From: CAYLOP01 sp964385305
GTDB lineage: Bacteria; Chloroflexota; Anaerolineae; Anaerolineales; E44-bin32
NCBI GenBank assembly: GCA_964385305.1
Contig: CAYLOP010000036.1
Span: 1-21,978, forward strand
Reading direction: 5' to 3'
DNA length: 21,978 nt
Below, in pieces: positions 1 through 7,950 of this stretch. The position numbers and the translations under genes were made by a program. The notes beneath the pieces were generated by a model. The model was not told the DNA's origin, did not search any database, and worked only from the letters and a program-made list of their open reading frames with translations. Within the stretch, counting starts at the first letter, position 1; every line of letters begins with the position of its first letter.

Positions 1-1229
1 CCATTTATAAGCACCCGGCGGTAAAGTTCAGCGATCTGCACCATCTCCAACTCGCCCATCCCCCAACGAGTGACTTCATGGACACCGAGCCGTATGCCGC
101 TTGGATTACGCACTTTCTTCAGCGGATCCCAAGGAAGCAGGTTCATATTGCAGATGATATTGGCCGCTTCAAGGGCATGTGCGGCATGCTTGCCACCGCC
201 GATATCGTTTACATCGAGAGCAAGCATGTGCCCGCCGCTCATCCCCTGCGCCTCGCCCGCCACGGTTAGACCACCTTCGGAAAACGCCTTCCCCAAAATC
301 TGCGCGTTCTTCACGCAGGTTGATGCGTAAGCCTCGCCGAACTCCAGCATCTCCGCTGCAGCAACAGCGAGAGCAGCAACGCGGTTGGTATGGAAATTGG
401 CTGTCATTCCAGGGAAAATCGCACGATCGAACGCCTTGATGAGCTCTTCATCGTCCGTGATGATGATCCCACCCGGAGGTCCACCAAAACTCTTATACGT
501 ACTGGCCGTCATTACGTGCGCGCCTTCACGCAGAGGATTCTGCCATGCACCGCCGGCAACGATACCTGCGACATGCGCCGCATCATACATCACCAATGCC
601 CCGACCTCATCCGCGATCTCTCGAACCTCGCGGACGGGATATGGAAAGAGGATCAAGCTGGCGCCAAGGATGATAAGCTTCGGCGACACAGCTCGAACCT
701 GCTTACGCAACGCATCCAGGTTGATCGACCATTCTTCGTTGATGTAAGGGATGGGATGGATATCCAGACCATGGTAACCCGCAGCGCCAATGGGATTGTG
801 GCTGATGTGCCCGCCCACCGAAGTTGTCAGACTGAAGATGGAGTCGCCCGCCTTTGTCATGCTGTGGAGCACAGCCATGTTGGCCATGCTGCCGCTCAGG
901 GCGCGCACTTCCGCGTATTTCGCCCCGAATACACGCCTTATTAACTCACCGGCGATCACCTCGGTCTGATACTTCGCCCCCGGATGCCCTTCGCTCGCCC
1001 GTGTCGCAATCGTCGATCCAAGCAGCGCTGTCACGTTCGGGCTCATGATGTTGGTGCCTGGATAGAGGTTCAAACAATGTTTCGTGAGATGATCAACCTG
1101 CTCACGATTGAGGTTAAATGCCTTCTCTGCCAAGGCAGAAGGGGACAAGCCCTCGATTTCATCGAGGACCTGTTGACGAAAAGCCATCGCGCTTGACTCA
1201 AGCCATGGCCGGTTCTTTGTTGTTGACAT
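1..1229 (-). CDS. Serine hydroxymethyltransferase-like PLP enzyme (3' end off window)
   Basis: An open frame of 409 codons runs from ATG at 1229 to the window edge with no stop. The start follows a purine-rich GGTGGGTGAG stretch. The SHMT fold is recognisable: SEGHPG (79-84), GGHISHN (139-145), YDAAHVAG (215-222), the PLP-lysine motif STYKSFGGPPGG (Lys246) and SGIRLG with Arg380 for the substrate carboxylate. Compared with E. coli GlyA, Glu57 (Glu80), His126 (His141), Asp200 (Asp216), Lys229 and Arg363 are kept. Tyr55 is Ala78, Tyr65 is Gln88 and His228 next to the lysine is Tyr245. Canonical enzymes interconvert serine and glycine with tetrahydrofolate. These changes suggest another beta-hydroxy amino acid reaction (aldolase, transaldolase or alpha-methylserine type), which is inference. 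It lies 30 nt after livF and looks like the last gene of the liv operon. Family assignment is firm; the reaction is not. Confidence 0.85.
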   Translation of the reverse strand, partial: MSTTKNRPWLESSAMAFRQQVLDEIEGLSPSALAEKAFNLNREQVDHLTKHCLNLYPGTNIMSPNVTALLGSTIATRASEGHPGAKYQTEVIAGELIRRVFGAKYAEVRALSGSMANMAVLHSMTKAGDSIFSLTTSVGGHISHNPIGAAGYHGLDIHPIPYINEEWSINLDALRKQVRAVSPKLIILGASLILFPYPVREVREIADEVGALVMYDAAHVAGIVAGGAWQNPLREGAHVMTASTYKSFGGPPGGIIITDDEELIKAFDRAIFPGMTANFHTNRVAALAVAAAEMLEFGEAYASTCVKNAQILGKAFSEGGLTVAGEAQGMSGGHMLALDVNDIGGGKHAAHALEAANIICNMNLLPWDPLKKVRNPSGIRLGVHEVTRWGMGELEMVQIAELYRRVLIN

Positions 1230-1259
1230 AGTTCACTCACCCACCGTTTCCAGATAGAA

Positions 1260-1967
1260 CTAGTGCACGCCCAGATAAGCTTGGCGCACTTCGTCGCTCT
1301 GCGCCAATTTTCTGGCCTCGCCCTCGAGGACAATGCTGCCGGTCTCTAAGATGTACGCGTAGTCTGCGATCGCGAGCGCGGCGCGCACATTTTGCTCGAT
1401 CAGCAGAATAGTTTGCCCCATATGGTTCAACTCCTTCAGACGCTTAAAGACGCCCTGCGCTAGGACCGGCGCCAATCCCAGGGATGGCTCGTCGATCATG
1501 AGCAGCCGTGGCTTGGACATCAATGCACGCCCAAGAGCAAGCATCTGCTGTTCACCGCCAGAAAGCGTGCCAGCGCTTTGACGTTCCCGCTCTTTCAGCC
1601 GCGGGAATAGTTTGAAGACGTCATTGGCATCCTTCGTGATCACCTGCGGGTCTTGACGAATGTAGGCGCCGATGCTCAGATTATCTCGCACGCTCAGATT
1701 TGTGAAGACACGCCGGCCTTCGGGCACCATGGCAATGCCTCGCTGCACAACCTGGAACGATCGCAAACCCACAAGGCTCTTGCCATCCCAGAGTATCTCG
1801 CCCCCGCTCGGTTTGACAATTCCGCTGATCGTGCGCAGTGTGGTGCTTTTACCCGCGCCGTTGGCGCCCAGGAGCGCAACGATCTTACCGTCAGGCACTT
1901 GGAGGGAGATACCATGCAAAGCATGAATACCTCCATAGTAAACATGTAGATCGCGCACCTCAAGCAT
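1260..1967 (-). CDS. livF: Branched-chain amino acid ABC transporter ATP-binding protein LivF
   Basis: This is the second ATPase of a liv-type high-affinity amino acid importer, acting on the inner face of the membrane with LivG. The 235-residue protein has Walker A GANGAGKS (34-41), signature LSGGE (135-139), Walker B LLMIDEP (155-161) followed by SLGLAP, and the LivF-like LLIEQN and AYLG ending. I chose ATG 1967 because AGGAG sits 9 nt upstream. A TTG at 1976 is in frame but too close to that site. The ATG overlaps the livG stop by 8 nt, so translation is probably coupled. Family and complex are clear; the transported substrate cannot be read from this subunit. Confidence 0.95.
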   Translation of the reverse strand: MLEVRDLHVYYGGIHALHGISLQVPDGKIVALLGANGAGKSTTLRTISGIVKPSGGEILWDGKSLVGLRSFQVVQRGIAMVPEGRRVFTNLSVRDNLSIGAYIRQDPQVITKDANDVFKLFPRLKERERQSAGTLSGGEQQMLALGRALMSKPRLLMIDEPSLGLAPVLAQGVFKRLKELNHMGQTILLIEQNVRAALAIADYAYILETGSIVLEGEARKLAQSDEVRQAYLGVH

Positions 1968-2730
1968 AATCGCCAACTCCTAAATAAGCCTCAATAACAC
2001 GCTCGTTATTCTGAATGGCCTCAGGGGGACCTTCTGCGATCGTTTCACCATGGTCGATGACGATGATGCGCGGGCAGATCCCCATCACAACCCTCATCTG
2101 ATGTTCGATCAGAAAAACCGTGATATCGAACGTATCGAGGATGTGCATGATAAACCGCATCAATTCGGTGGACTCATCAGAGTTCATCCCCGCCGCCGGC
2201 TCATCCAGAAGCAGCAGGTGCGGGCGTGTTGCCAACGCACGAGCGATCTCAAGCTTGCGCTGCTGCCCATAGGGCAGTGAGGTTGCATCTTCGAAGGCCA
2301 GGTCTGCAAGATTGAGGGAATCGAGCAGTTCCATGGACTCCGCACGCATGGCCTCGTCTTCACTCACGTAGTTCGGCAGGCGTAACATGGCCGAGAATGG
2401 ATCGGATTTGAGGCGCAGGTGGTGTCCGACAAGCACATTTTCAAGCACGTTCAACCCGCCGAACAGGCGGATATTCTGAAAGGTACGCGCCACACCCAGG
2501 CTGGTGATGATGTCCGGCCGATTTCCGGTGATGTCGTAATCGTTGAACTCGATGCGACCTTCAGTCGGCGTGTAAATCCCGGTGATTAGGTTGAAGATGG
2601 TAGTCTTTCCAGAACCATTCGGGCCGATCAATGCACATAATTCCCCGGCCGATAACGACGTCGAGAAAGTGTTGACCGCCGTCAGCCCGCCGAAGCGTTT
2701 GGTGACGTTCTCAACTTTAAGGATGCTCAT
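1960..2730 (-). CDS. livG: Branched-chain amino acid ABC transporter ATP-binding protein LivG
   Basis: First ATPase of the liv importer, 256 residues. Visible motifs are Walker A GPNGSGKT (36-43), Q-loop Gln85 in ARTFQNIRLF, a variant signature LPYGQQ (152-157), Walker B LLLLDEP (172-178) with the LivG-type AAGMN continuation, and the H-loop His209 in LIEHQM. The signature carries PYG where many ABC ATPases have SGG, which is common in LivG. ATG 2730 is preferred over GTG 2733 because AGGAGG lies at a normal distance. The gene overlaps the end of livM by 14 nt. Confidence 0.95.
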   Translation of the reverse strand: MSILKVENVTKRFGGLTAVNTFSTSLSAGELCALIGPNGSGKTTIFNLITGIYTPTEGRIEFNDYDITGNRPDIITSLGVARTFQNIRLFGGLNVLENVLVGHHLRLKSDPFSAMLRLPNYVSEDEAMRAESMELLDSLNLADLAFEDATSLPYGQQRKLEIARALATRPHLLLLDEPAAGMNSDESTELMRFIMHILDTFDITVFLIEHQMRVVMGICPRIIVIDHGETIAEGPPEAIQNNERVIEAYLGVGDYA

Positions 2731-3829
2731 CACCTACCTCCTCCTGCGGTACCTTGGCCGCTGCAGGTTCAGCCGCTTTCCGCCCTGTCAGGCGGTTGCG
2801 AAGCCTACCAACTAGATTGAAGATCGCGTCCCAGCTGAATTCAGCCCCACCGAATAAACCTTTTCGATAGAATAGGATCACAAGCAAGAGCAGCGTCGAG
2901 AAGAGCACCATGCGCATCCCGGGCACGCCCGGGACCTGGATCGAACCGATGTTGAATGGCGATTCGATGGGGCGCAGGAGTTCGAGGAAAATCGTGTAGA
3001 GACACGCGGCTATCGTGCTACCCGTCAGAGACGCCATGCCGCCCATAACCGTGATGCCCACGATCTGATAGGTCAGGAAGAACAAGAAAACCTTGGGGTC
3101 GATGGTGCTGATCAAGTTTGCAAGCAGCGCACCCGCGATCCCCACGAAAAAGGAAGATAGGGTGAAGGCCAAGACCTTATGGTAGACCAGCCTCACGCCC
3201 AACACTTCGGCTGCGACTTCGTCGTCGCGGACCGCTCGTAGTGCCCGTCCGTAACTGCTGTCGACTAGCCGCTTGACGATGAAAATCGTGACGAGCGTGG
3301 CTCCCCAGCTCCAATAGAGATTGGTGAACTCAGGGATACCCTTCAAGCCCAGAGATCCATTCGTTACGTTCTGCCAATTCACAAAGATCACGCGGATGAT
3401 CTCACCAAAGCCGAGGGTTGCAATCGCCAGATAATCGCCTCGCAAGCGCAACGCCGGCCATGCGATCAGAAATCCGACAAAAGCAGCCAGTACCCCGCCC
3501 ACTAGCATGGCCGGGAGGAAATGCCACTCCACATTGGCTAGAAATGGCACAATGGGCTGCAGAAAGAAGTTGGCTACTTTTTGCTCCGGTGTCATCGTCA
3601 GGAGAGCGGAAGCATAGGCGCCTACCGCCGCGAAGCCCGCGTGTCCTAAGGAAAACTGACCTGTGTATCCATAGATCAAATTAAAGGTAACGGCGAAGAT
3701 GCTGTAGACAGCACACAGGTTCAGAATCCTTAAGATGTAGGGGTTATATGTAACCTGAGCATATCTCAGAAAAAACCCAAAGGCTGCGAGGGCGATCAAC
3801 GTCAGGATACGGTTCCTAGTTATTTTCAT
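2717..3829 (-). CDS. livM: Branched-chain amino acid ABC transporter permease LivM
   Basis: Integral membrane permease, about 370 residues with many hydrophobic segments. The family signatures are YGYTGQFSLGHAGFAAVGAY near residues 53-72 and a cytoplasmic EAA-like loop, GRALRAVRDDEVAAEVLGV, near 194-212, which docks on the ATPases. The hydrophilic C-terminus is rich in Lys, Ala and Glu. The start is uncertain. ATG 3829 lies 10 nt after AGAAGG. GTG 3838 would overlap the livH stop as GTGA but sits almost on top of that site, and GTG 3832 is also possible. It pairs with LivH to form the membrane channel. Confidence 0.93.
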   Translation of the reverse strand: MKITRNRILTLIALAAFGFFLRYAQVTYNPYILRILNLCAVYSIFAVTFNLIYGYTGQFSLGHAGFAAVGAYASALLTMTPEQKVANFFLQPIVPFLANVEWHFLPAMLVGGVLAAFVGFLIAWPALRLRGDYLAIATLGFGEIIRVIFVNWQNVTNGSLGLKGIPEFTNLYWSWGATLVTIFIVKRLVDSSYGRALRAVRDDEVAAEVLGVRLVYHKVLAFTLSSFFVGIAGALLANLISTIDPKVFLFFLTYQIVGITVMGGMASLTGSTIAACLYTIFLELLRPIESPFNIGSIQVPGVPGMRMVLFSTLLLLVILFYRKGLFGGAEFSWDAIFNLVGRLRNRLTGRKAAEPAAAKVPQEEVGDEHP

Positions 3830-3834
3830 CACAC

Positions 3835-4728
3835 TCACACCTTCTCGGGTTCTACCTCTCCCATGATGCCCGTAGGCCGGAAGAGGAGCAGCAGGATGAG
3901 GACGGTATATGCAAAGGCATCACGGTAGCCAGCCAGCTCAGGAAGGAAGGCCACAATCAAGATCTCGGCAATGCCCAGCAAGAATCCACCGATCATCGCA
4001 CCTGTGATATTGCCGATCCCGCCCAATACTGCGGCGATAAAGGCTTTCAAACCGGGCATGACGCCCATCAAGGGATTAATTTGTGGGAATTTAATCGCCC
4101 ATAAAATTCCGCCTGCTGCCGCTAGAGCAGAGCCGATGGCGAAGGATATTGTGATAATGAGATCTGTGTTGACACCCATAAGGCCAGTGGTCTCGATGTC
4201 TTTCGATAGAGCGCGCATTGCAGTCCCGACTTTTGTGCGGTGCACAACATACATCAGTCCACCGAACAACACCAAGGCGGTTATCACGATGACCGGGGTG
4301 TAGCTCACCACAGTCGCGTCACCAAGATACAGTATTTGATCCATGAATTCTGGCCGCGCAAAGGCCTTCGGCCTCCCTCCAAAAATCACGATCCCGAGAT
4401 TCTCGAGCAGGAAGGAGACGGCAACTGCGGAGGTAAAGAGGTTGATGCGCGGCACCTCGCGTAGAGGCTTATACGCCACGCGTTCGATAACCACACCGAT
4501 CAGGGCTGTCAGCAGGATCGCAAGCGGAAAGGCAGCCCACCATGGCAGGAAGAAGAACGCGATGGTATAGAAAGCGACATAGGATCCCAACATGACAACG
4601 TCGCCGTGTGCAAAGTTGATCAACCGCAAGATGCCATAAACCATGGTGTAACCAATGGCGATTAAGGCGTAAAGACTTCCCAGTGAGATACCGTTAAATA
4701 AATGTTGCATAAAGAGGGGAAAGGTCAT
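3835..4728 (-). CDS. livH: Branched-chain amino acid ABC transporter permease LivH
   Basis: Permease partner of LivM, 297 residues. Family features are NGISLGSLYALIAIGYTMVY near the N-terminus, LINFAHGD (36-43), the EAA-like loop GTAMRALSKDIETTGLMG (168-185) and a late GGIGNITGAMIGG turn. An upstream in-frame extension of 28 residues exists, but it is polar, unlike the family, and runs into the hairpin at 4789-4810. ATG 4728 has GGAG 7 nt upstream and gives the usual family length. The gene follows the livK stop by about 100 nt. Confidence 0.95.
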   Translation of the reverse strand: MTFPLFMQHLFNGISLGSLYALIAIGYTMVYGILRLINFAHGDVVMLGSYVAFYTIAFFFLPWWAAFPLAILLTALIGVVIERVAYKPLREVPRINLFTSAVAVSFLLENLGIVIFGGRPKAFARPEFMDQILYLGDATVVSYTPVIVITALVLFGGLMYVVHRTKVGTAMRALSKDIETTGLMGVNTDLIITISFAIGSALAAAGGILWAIKFPQINPLMGVMPGLKAFIAAVLGGIGNITGAMIGGFLLGIAEILIVAFLPELAGYRDAFAYTVLILLLLFRPTGIMGEVEPEKV

Positions 4729-4788
4729 GGGCTTTCTCCAATCAAAAAAGATTAGGTCGAGCTCAGCCCGACCGGATGGAGAAGAAAG

Positions 4789-4810
4789 GGGGCGCTCTTT
4801 GGAGCGCCCC
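4789..4810 (-). terminator. livK-livH intergenic hairpin (attenuator or 3' stabiliser)
   Basis: A perfect 9-bp GC-rich stem (GGGGCGCTC against GAGCGCCCC) with a 4-nt loop lies 22 nt after the livK stop. On the minus strand it is followed by the pyrimidine run CTTTCTTCT, a weak U-tract. Such hairpins between a binding-protein gene and its permease genes commonly give partial termination or protect the upstream mRNA, so that binding protein is made in excess. That role is inferred here. Confidence 0.7.
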
Positions 4811-4832
4811 ACTATATCCTTATATCCTACGA

Positions 4833-6044
4833 CTACGGTGAAACGGTCGTCAGGTACTTGAATTCGCCATTCTCAACAGTCAGAATGACGGCATCCTTGA
4901 TGGCGTCTCCAGTTGCGTCGAGGGTAATCGTGCCCGTAACCGCCTGATAACCTGCTGTCGCGGCCATGGCATCACGGATCGCGGCGGGGTCGAAGGAACC
5001 CGCGCGCGTGATGGCATCGATGACTAGCATGTAGGCGTCGTAGCCCAACGCAGCGAAGGCGCTCGGTCGTTCGCCATACTCCGCCTCGAAGGCTTCAACG
5101 AACGGCAAGGAAGCTTCACTGAGTTTTGCATCCGGGTGATAGTGCGTGCTGAAAACCATGCCCTCAGCAGCGCTGCCGCCGATCTCGATCAGCTCCGGTG
5201 CCTCCCAGGCGTCGCCGCCCATGAGTAGGCCTTCAAAACCAAGCTCACGCGCCTGCTTGGCAAGCAGTGCTGCGTCGCCGAAGTAGCCCGGGGAGTAGAT
5301 CGCGTCCGGTTCGGCAGCCATTGCGCTGGCGAGTTGTGCGGTGAAGTCCTGGTCGCCGGTCTGGTAGGATGTGAATGCCACGATTCCGCTGGCGTCACCG
5401 GTTAACTCGATGAAGGCCTCGCGGAAGAATGCCGCCAAGCCAACGGAGTAGTCCTGAGCGACGTCTTGAATGATGGCAATTTTCTCTACGCCCAGATCAA
5501 CGGCGTACCTCGCCATCACGCGGCCCTGGAATGGATCGATGAAGCAGGCTCGGAAGTAGTAGTCCTTACCCTGCGTGACCAGCGGGTTTGTGGGCGAGCA
5601 ACCCATCACAGGTATGCCTGCCTTCTCTGCCACTTCGCCGCCCGCCATCGAGTTCGAGCTACCATAGCTGCCGATCACGGCAATGGCGCCGTCTTGCTCG
5701 ATCAGGCGAGTCATCGCCGTAGCCGACTCGGCTTTGTCGCTGCGGTTGTCAACGAGGACGAGTTTGATCGGAACGCCCAGCACTTCGGGAACCTGCTTGT
5801 ACGCGAGGTCCACACCCTGCATGGTTAGCTCGCCGCCGGCCGCTTGTGCGCCGGTCATGGGCTCATAAACGCCGATGACGACTTCGCTGGGGATTTCTGG
5901 TTCAGCGGGAGCAGCGGGTTCTTCTGCAGCCGGTTCTTCAGCCACGGGAGCTGCGGGTTCCTCTGCGGCTGGCGCACATGCACCAAGGGTCAATGCAAGG
6001 ATGGATAGAACTACCAACAACCAGAATATTCTCTTATGGGACAT
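4833..6044 (-). CDS. livK: Branched-chain amino acid ABC transporter substrate-binding lipoprotein LivK-type
   Basis: Extracytoplasmic solute-binding protein of type I fold (Peripla_BP_6), 403 residues. A hydrophobic signal (7-20) ends in lipobox LGAC with Cys23, so it should be lipid-anchored. Residues 24-52 form an Ala/Glu/Pro-rich linker made of repeated AEEPAAP units. The binding domain follows: VVIGVYEPMTG, the pocket-side stretch IGSYGSSNS, and the hinge-region VEKIAIIQDVAQDYSVG. ATG 6044 has GGAGG 8 nt upstream. It heads the liv operon. The family also includes receptors for amides, urea and aromatic acids, so a branched-chain amino acid substrate is only the default call. Confidence 0.93.
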   Translation of the reverse strand: MSHKRIFWLLVVLSILALTLGACAPAAEEPAAPVAEEPAAEEPAAPAEPEIPSEVVIGVYEPMTGAQAAGGELTMQGVDLAYKQVPEVLGVPIKLVLVDNRSDKAESATAMTRLIEQDGAIAVIGSYGSSNSMAGGEVAEKAGIPVMGCSPTNPLVTQGKDYYFRACFIDPFQGRVMARYAVDLGVEKIAIIQDVAQDYSVGLAAFFREAFIELTGDASGIVAFTSYQTGDQDFTAQLASAMAAEPDAIYSPGYFGDAALLAKQARELGFEGLLMGGDAWEAPELIEIGGSAAEGMVFSTHYHPDAKLSEASLPFVEAFEAEYGERPSAFAALGYDAYMLVIDAITRAGSFDPAAIRDAMAATAGYQAVTGTITLDATGDAIKDAVILTVENGEFKYLTTVSP

Positions 6045-6557
6045 AACTTACGCCTCCATTTTTAATTTGTTGAAAGGCATGAATTGAGTGTTAATATTCG
6101 AATTTCCCTTTTACAGACTGCTCAAATGGTGCTTAACCTCGTGCGCTCACCCTCCTTCCCTCCATGAAAAGGATTTTCAGGTTTTCGTGTAAAACGGGTC
6201 CATAGTTGCAAAGGAGAAGCAATATCGGCGATCGGTTCCCGTTTTAACGGAATGAATTTCGAATGCTAGAGGACTATACCATCCTCTTATCACCCATGAC
6301 TACTGACATATATCCTGTGGAATGAATGAATGTGCATACAAAAAACATGAAAAATAGCGTTGAATTGATCGCGTAAATACACCCTTTTCGAAGACATCAA
6401 TAACAGCCTTGCCTGACTAAAAATCCATCTACAGGCACCACGTAACAGGCTGCAAATTTGATGCGTAAAATAAAAAAAAACCCTACGTAGAAGATGATCT
6501 TTTTCTATCAAATTAAAGGCGGAGTAGTGGTAAACTCTCTAGCAAAATAAGAAACCC
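6045..6557. other. Divergent intergenic region between livK and the RdhA-like gene
   Basis: This 513-bp AT-rich stretch holds the divergent control regions for livK (minus) and the plus-strand RdhA-like gene. I found no tRNA and no convincing protein. The minus-strand frame at 6290-6511 has no ribosome binding site and no recognisable family. The part nearest livK contains the inverted repeat at 6190-6246. Near 6465-6480 is an A-rich run. I could not pick a promoter with proper -35/-10 spacing with confidence on either strand. Confidence 0.5.
6190..6246 (-). repeat. 9-bp inverted repeat in the livK leader
   Basis: TAAAACGGG (6190-6198) is exactly complementary to CCCGTTTTA (6238-6246) across 39 nt. 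Each arm also belongs to a local hairpin: GTTTT/AAAAC at 6181-6195, and CCGT/ACGG at 6239-6250. The long-range and local pairings exclude each other. This could be a switching leader RNA or an operator pair upstream of livK; no known riboswitch class was recognised. Confidence 0.4.
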
Positions 6558-7916
6558 ATGGATATCTTCACATCGATATTGCTCCTGATAATCGCGTTGA
6601 CCATCTTCTCTCTTCTTGCCGCTTTCGCGTGGCTGTCGTGGCGTGAAGGCGAACCGCGAGCCATGCGAATCTCCGGCGCCGCAGCAGTGCTCATCGGAGC
6701 CTCCCTGGCAACCTTCGCCATGTTTCCGCTCATGATTAAAGTAGCCGTGCTCCTTTGCCTGGCTGCGTTGCTCCTTATCGCTATTATCTTGTTCATGCTC
6801 CCGATTGGAATGGTTCAGCAAGTCCCCGATATCCCACACACACGATTCGATGAGCGCGACATCCCCTTCTCACGTGTGCGCCTCCGACCTGGCAGCCAAG
6901 ACTATCTGACGTACTACCTTATGCACCCAGATAACCAGATCATCGACGATCGAATTCGAAGCCTGCCGGGGTTGCTTTCCCTAAACGCCTTGCATGCTGA
7001 TCCCGTGATCTTTTCCACCGCTGAAGCAAGCTTTGCTGTGACCGAAGCCCTCCGCGATCACGTCGACGGACCTGTGACGCAGACGCAGCTAGAACGCGAT
7101 CCGGATGATTTCACCTCAACCATCAAAAGCCTCACAAAGCACCTTGGCGCACGCGCGGTTGGGATCGCGAAGCTGGAGCCTTACCATATCTACAGCCATG
7201 TCGGACGGGGGACTGGAACCTACGGTGCGCCGATTACACTCGATCATCGTTTTGCCATCGCTTTCACGGTCGAGATGGATCGTGCGATCATGAACCAGGC
7301 GCCACAAGCTCCTGTTGTAGCTGAGTCGGCTCGTAAGTACGTTGAATCTGCTGTGATCGCTATCCAGCTGAGCGCACTTATACGCGAGCTTGGCTATCCG
7401 GCGCGCGCACATATCGACGGCAACTACCAGGTGGTCGCCCCGCTCGTCGCACGGGACGCCGGCCTTGGAGAGATCGGTCGTATGGGCATCCTGATGACGC
7501 CCGAGCTTGGACCACGCGTGCGATTGAGTGTTGTGACGACGGACCTCCCGCTCCTTCCTGATGGTCGAAGCAATTTCGATTCAATAATTGACTATTGCCG
7601 CCATTGCGCCATTTGCGCGGAATGCTGCCCGAGCTGTGCGATACCGTTTGGAGACAGGATAGAGATCGATGGCGCCGTCCGCTGGCGCATTGACTCAAAC
7701 CGGTGTTTTCAATACTGGAATGTAGTTGGCACGGACTGCGGCGTTTGCATGTCGGTCTGCCCCTATTCCCACCCGGATAATTGGGCGCATAATTTGATCC
7801 GTTGGGCGGTCCACCATTCAGGGGCGTCACGAAGAGCTGCACATTATCTGGACCATGTTGTCTGTGGACCAAATGCGGATTGCCGGCACGGCGAAAATTG
7901 TTCCAACCGCTCGTGA
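6558..7916 (+). CDS. rdhA: Reductive dehalogenase (RdhA)-family corrinoid/Fe-S protein, membrane anchored
   Basis: The 452-residue protein has three hydrophobic helices (about 3-25, 38-56, 60-83) followed by a soluble catalytic region. The RdhA core is clear: GLGEIGRMGILMTPELGPR (302-320), VVTTDLPL, a first 4Fe-4S motif at Cys347, Cys350, Cys353 and Cys357-Pro, and a second at Cys383, Cys394, Cys397 and Cys401-Pro preceded by WRIDSNRC. This matches the layout of PceA-type enzymes, which use base-off cobalamin to remove halide from organohalides. QueG is a relative, but the DSNRC..YW...G element favours RdhA. There is no twin-arginine signal, and no separate rdhB anchor gene adjoins. The helices could anchor the enzyme on the cytoplasmic side. 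ATG 6558 is the first start after an in-frame TAG and has only a weak ribosome binding site. Family is firm; dehalogenation activity is unproven. Confidence 0.88.
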   Translation: MDIFTSILLLIIALTIFSLLAAFAWLSWREGEPRAMRISGAAAVLIGASLATFAMFPLMIKVAVLLCLAALLLIAIILFMLPIGMVQQVPDIPHTRFDERDIPFSRVRLRPGSQDYLTYYLMHPDNQIIDDRIRSLPGLLSLNALHADPVIFSTAEASFAVTEALRDHVDGPVTQTQLERDPDDFTSTIKSLTKHLGARAVGIAKLEPYHIYSHVGRGTGTYGAPITLDHRFAIAFTVEMDRAIMNQAPQAPVVAESARKYVESAVIAIQLSALIRELGYPARAHIDGNYQVVAPLVARDAGLGEIGRMGILMTPELGPRVRLSVVTTDLPLLPDGRSNFDSIIDYCRHCAICAECCPSCAIPFGDRIEIDGAVRWRIDSNRCFQYWNVVGTDCGVCMSVCPYSHPDNWAHNLIRWAVHHSGASRRAAHYLDHVVCGPNADCRHGENCSNRS

Positions 7917-7950
7917 TCCAACCACCCACTCACCCTGCCGGCGAATATAT

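Noticed and set aside
70..1048. Several plus-strand open frames, the longest 390-944
   Set aside because: They lie antisense to the SHMT-like gene, whose continuous frame carries all family motifs; the plus frames match nothing.
5885..5975. Short tandem repeats in DNA, considered as a possible repeat element
   Set aside because: They encode the Ala/Glu/Pro-rich linker of the LivK lipoprotein and are explained by the protein sequence.
6290..6511. 73-residue minus-strand frame in the livK/rdhA gap
   Set aside because: AT-rich, no ribosome binding site, composition unlike neighbouring genes, no recognisable family.
6558..7916. Epoxyqueuosine reductase (QueG) as an alternative identity
   Set aside because: QueG lacks N-terminal membrane helices, and the DSNRC..YW...G spacing before the second cluster fits RdhA better.
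7378..7929. 183-residue minus-strand frame
   Set aside because: Antisense to the RdhA-like gene's iron-sulfur region; an antisense shadow with no motif.
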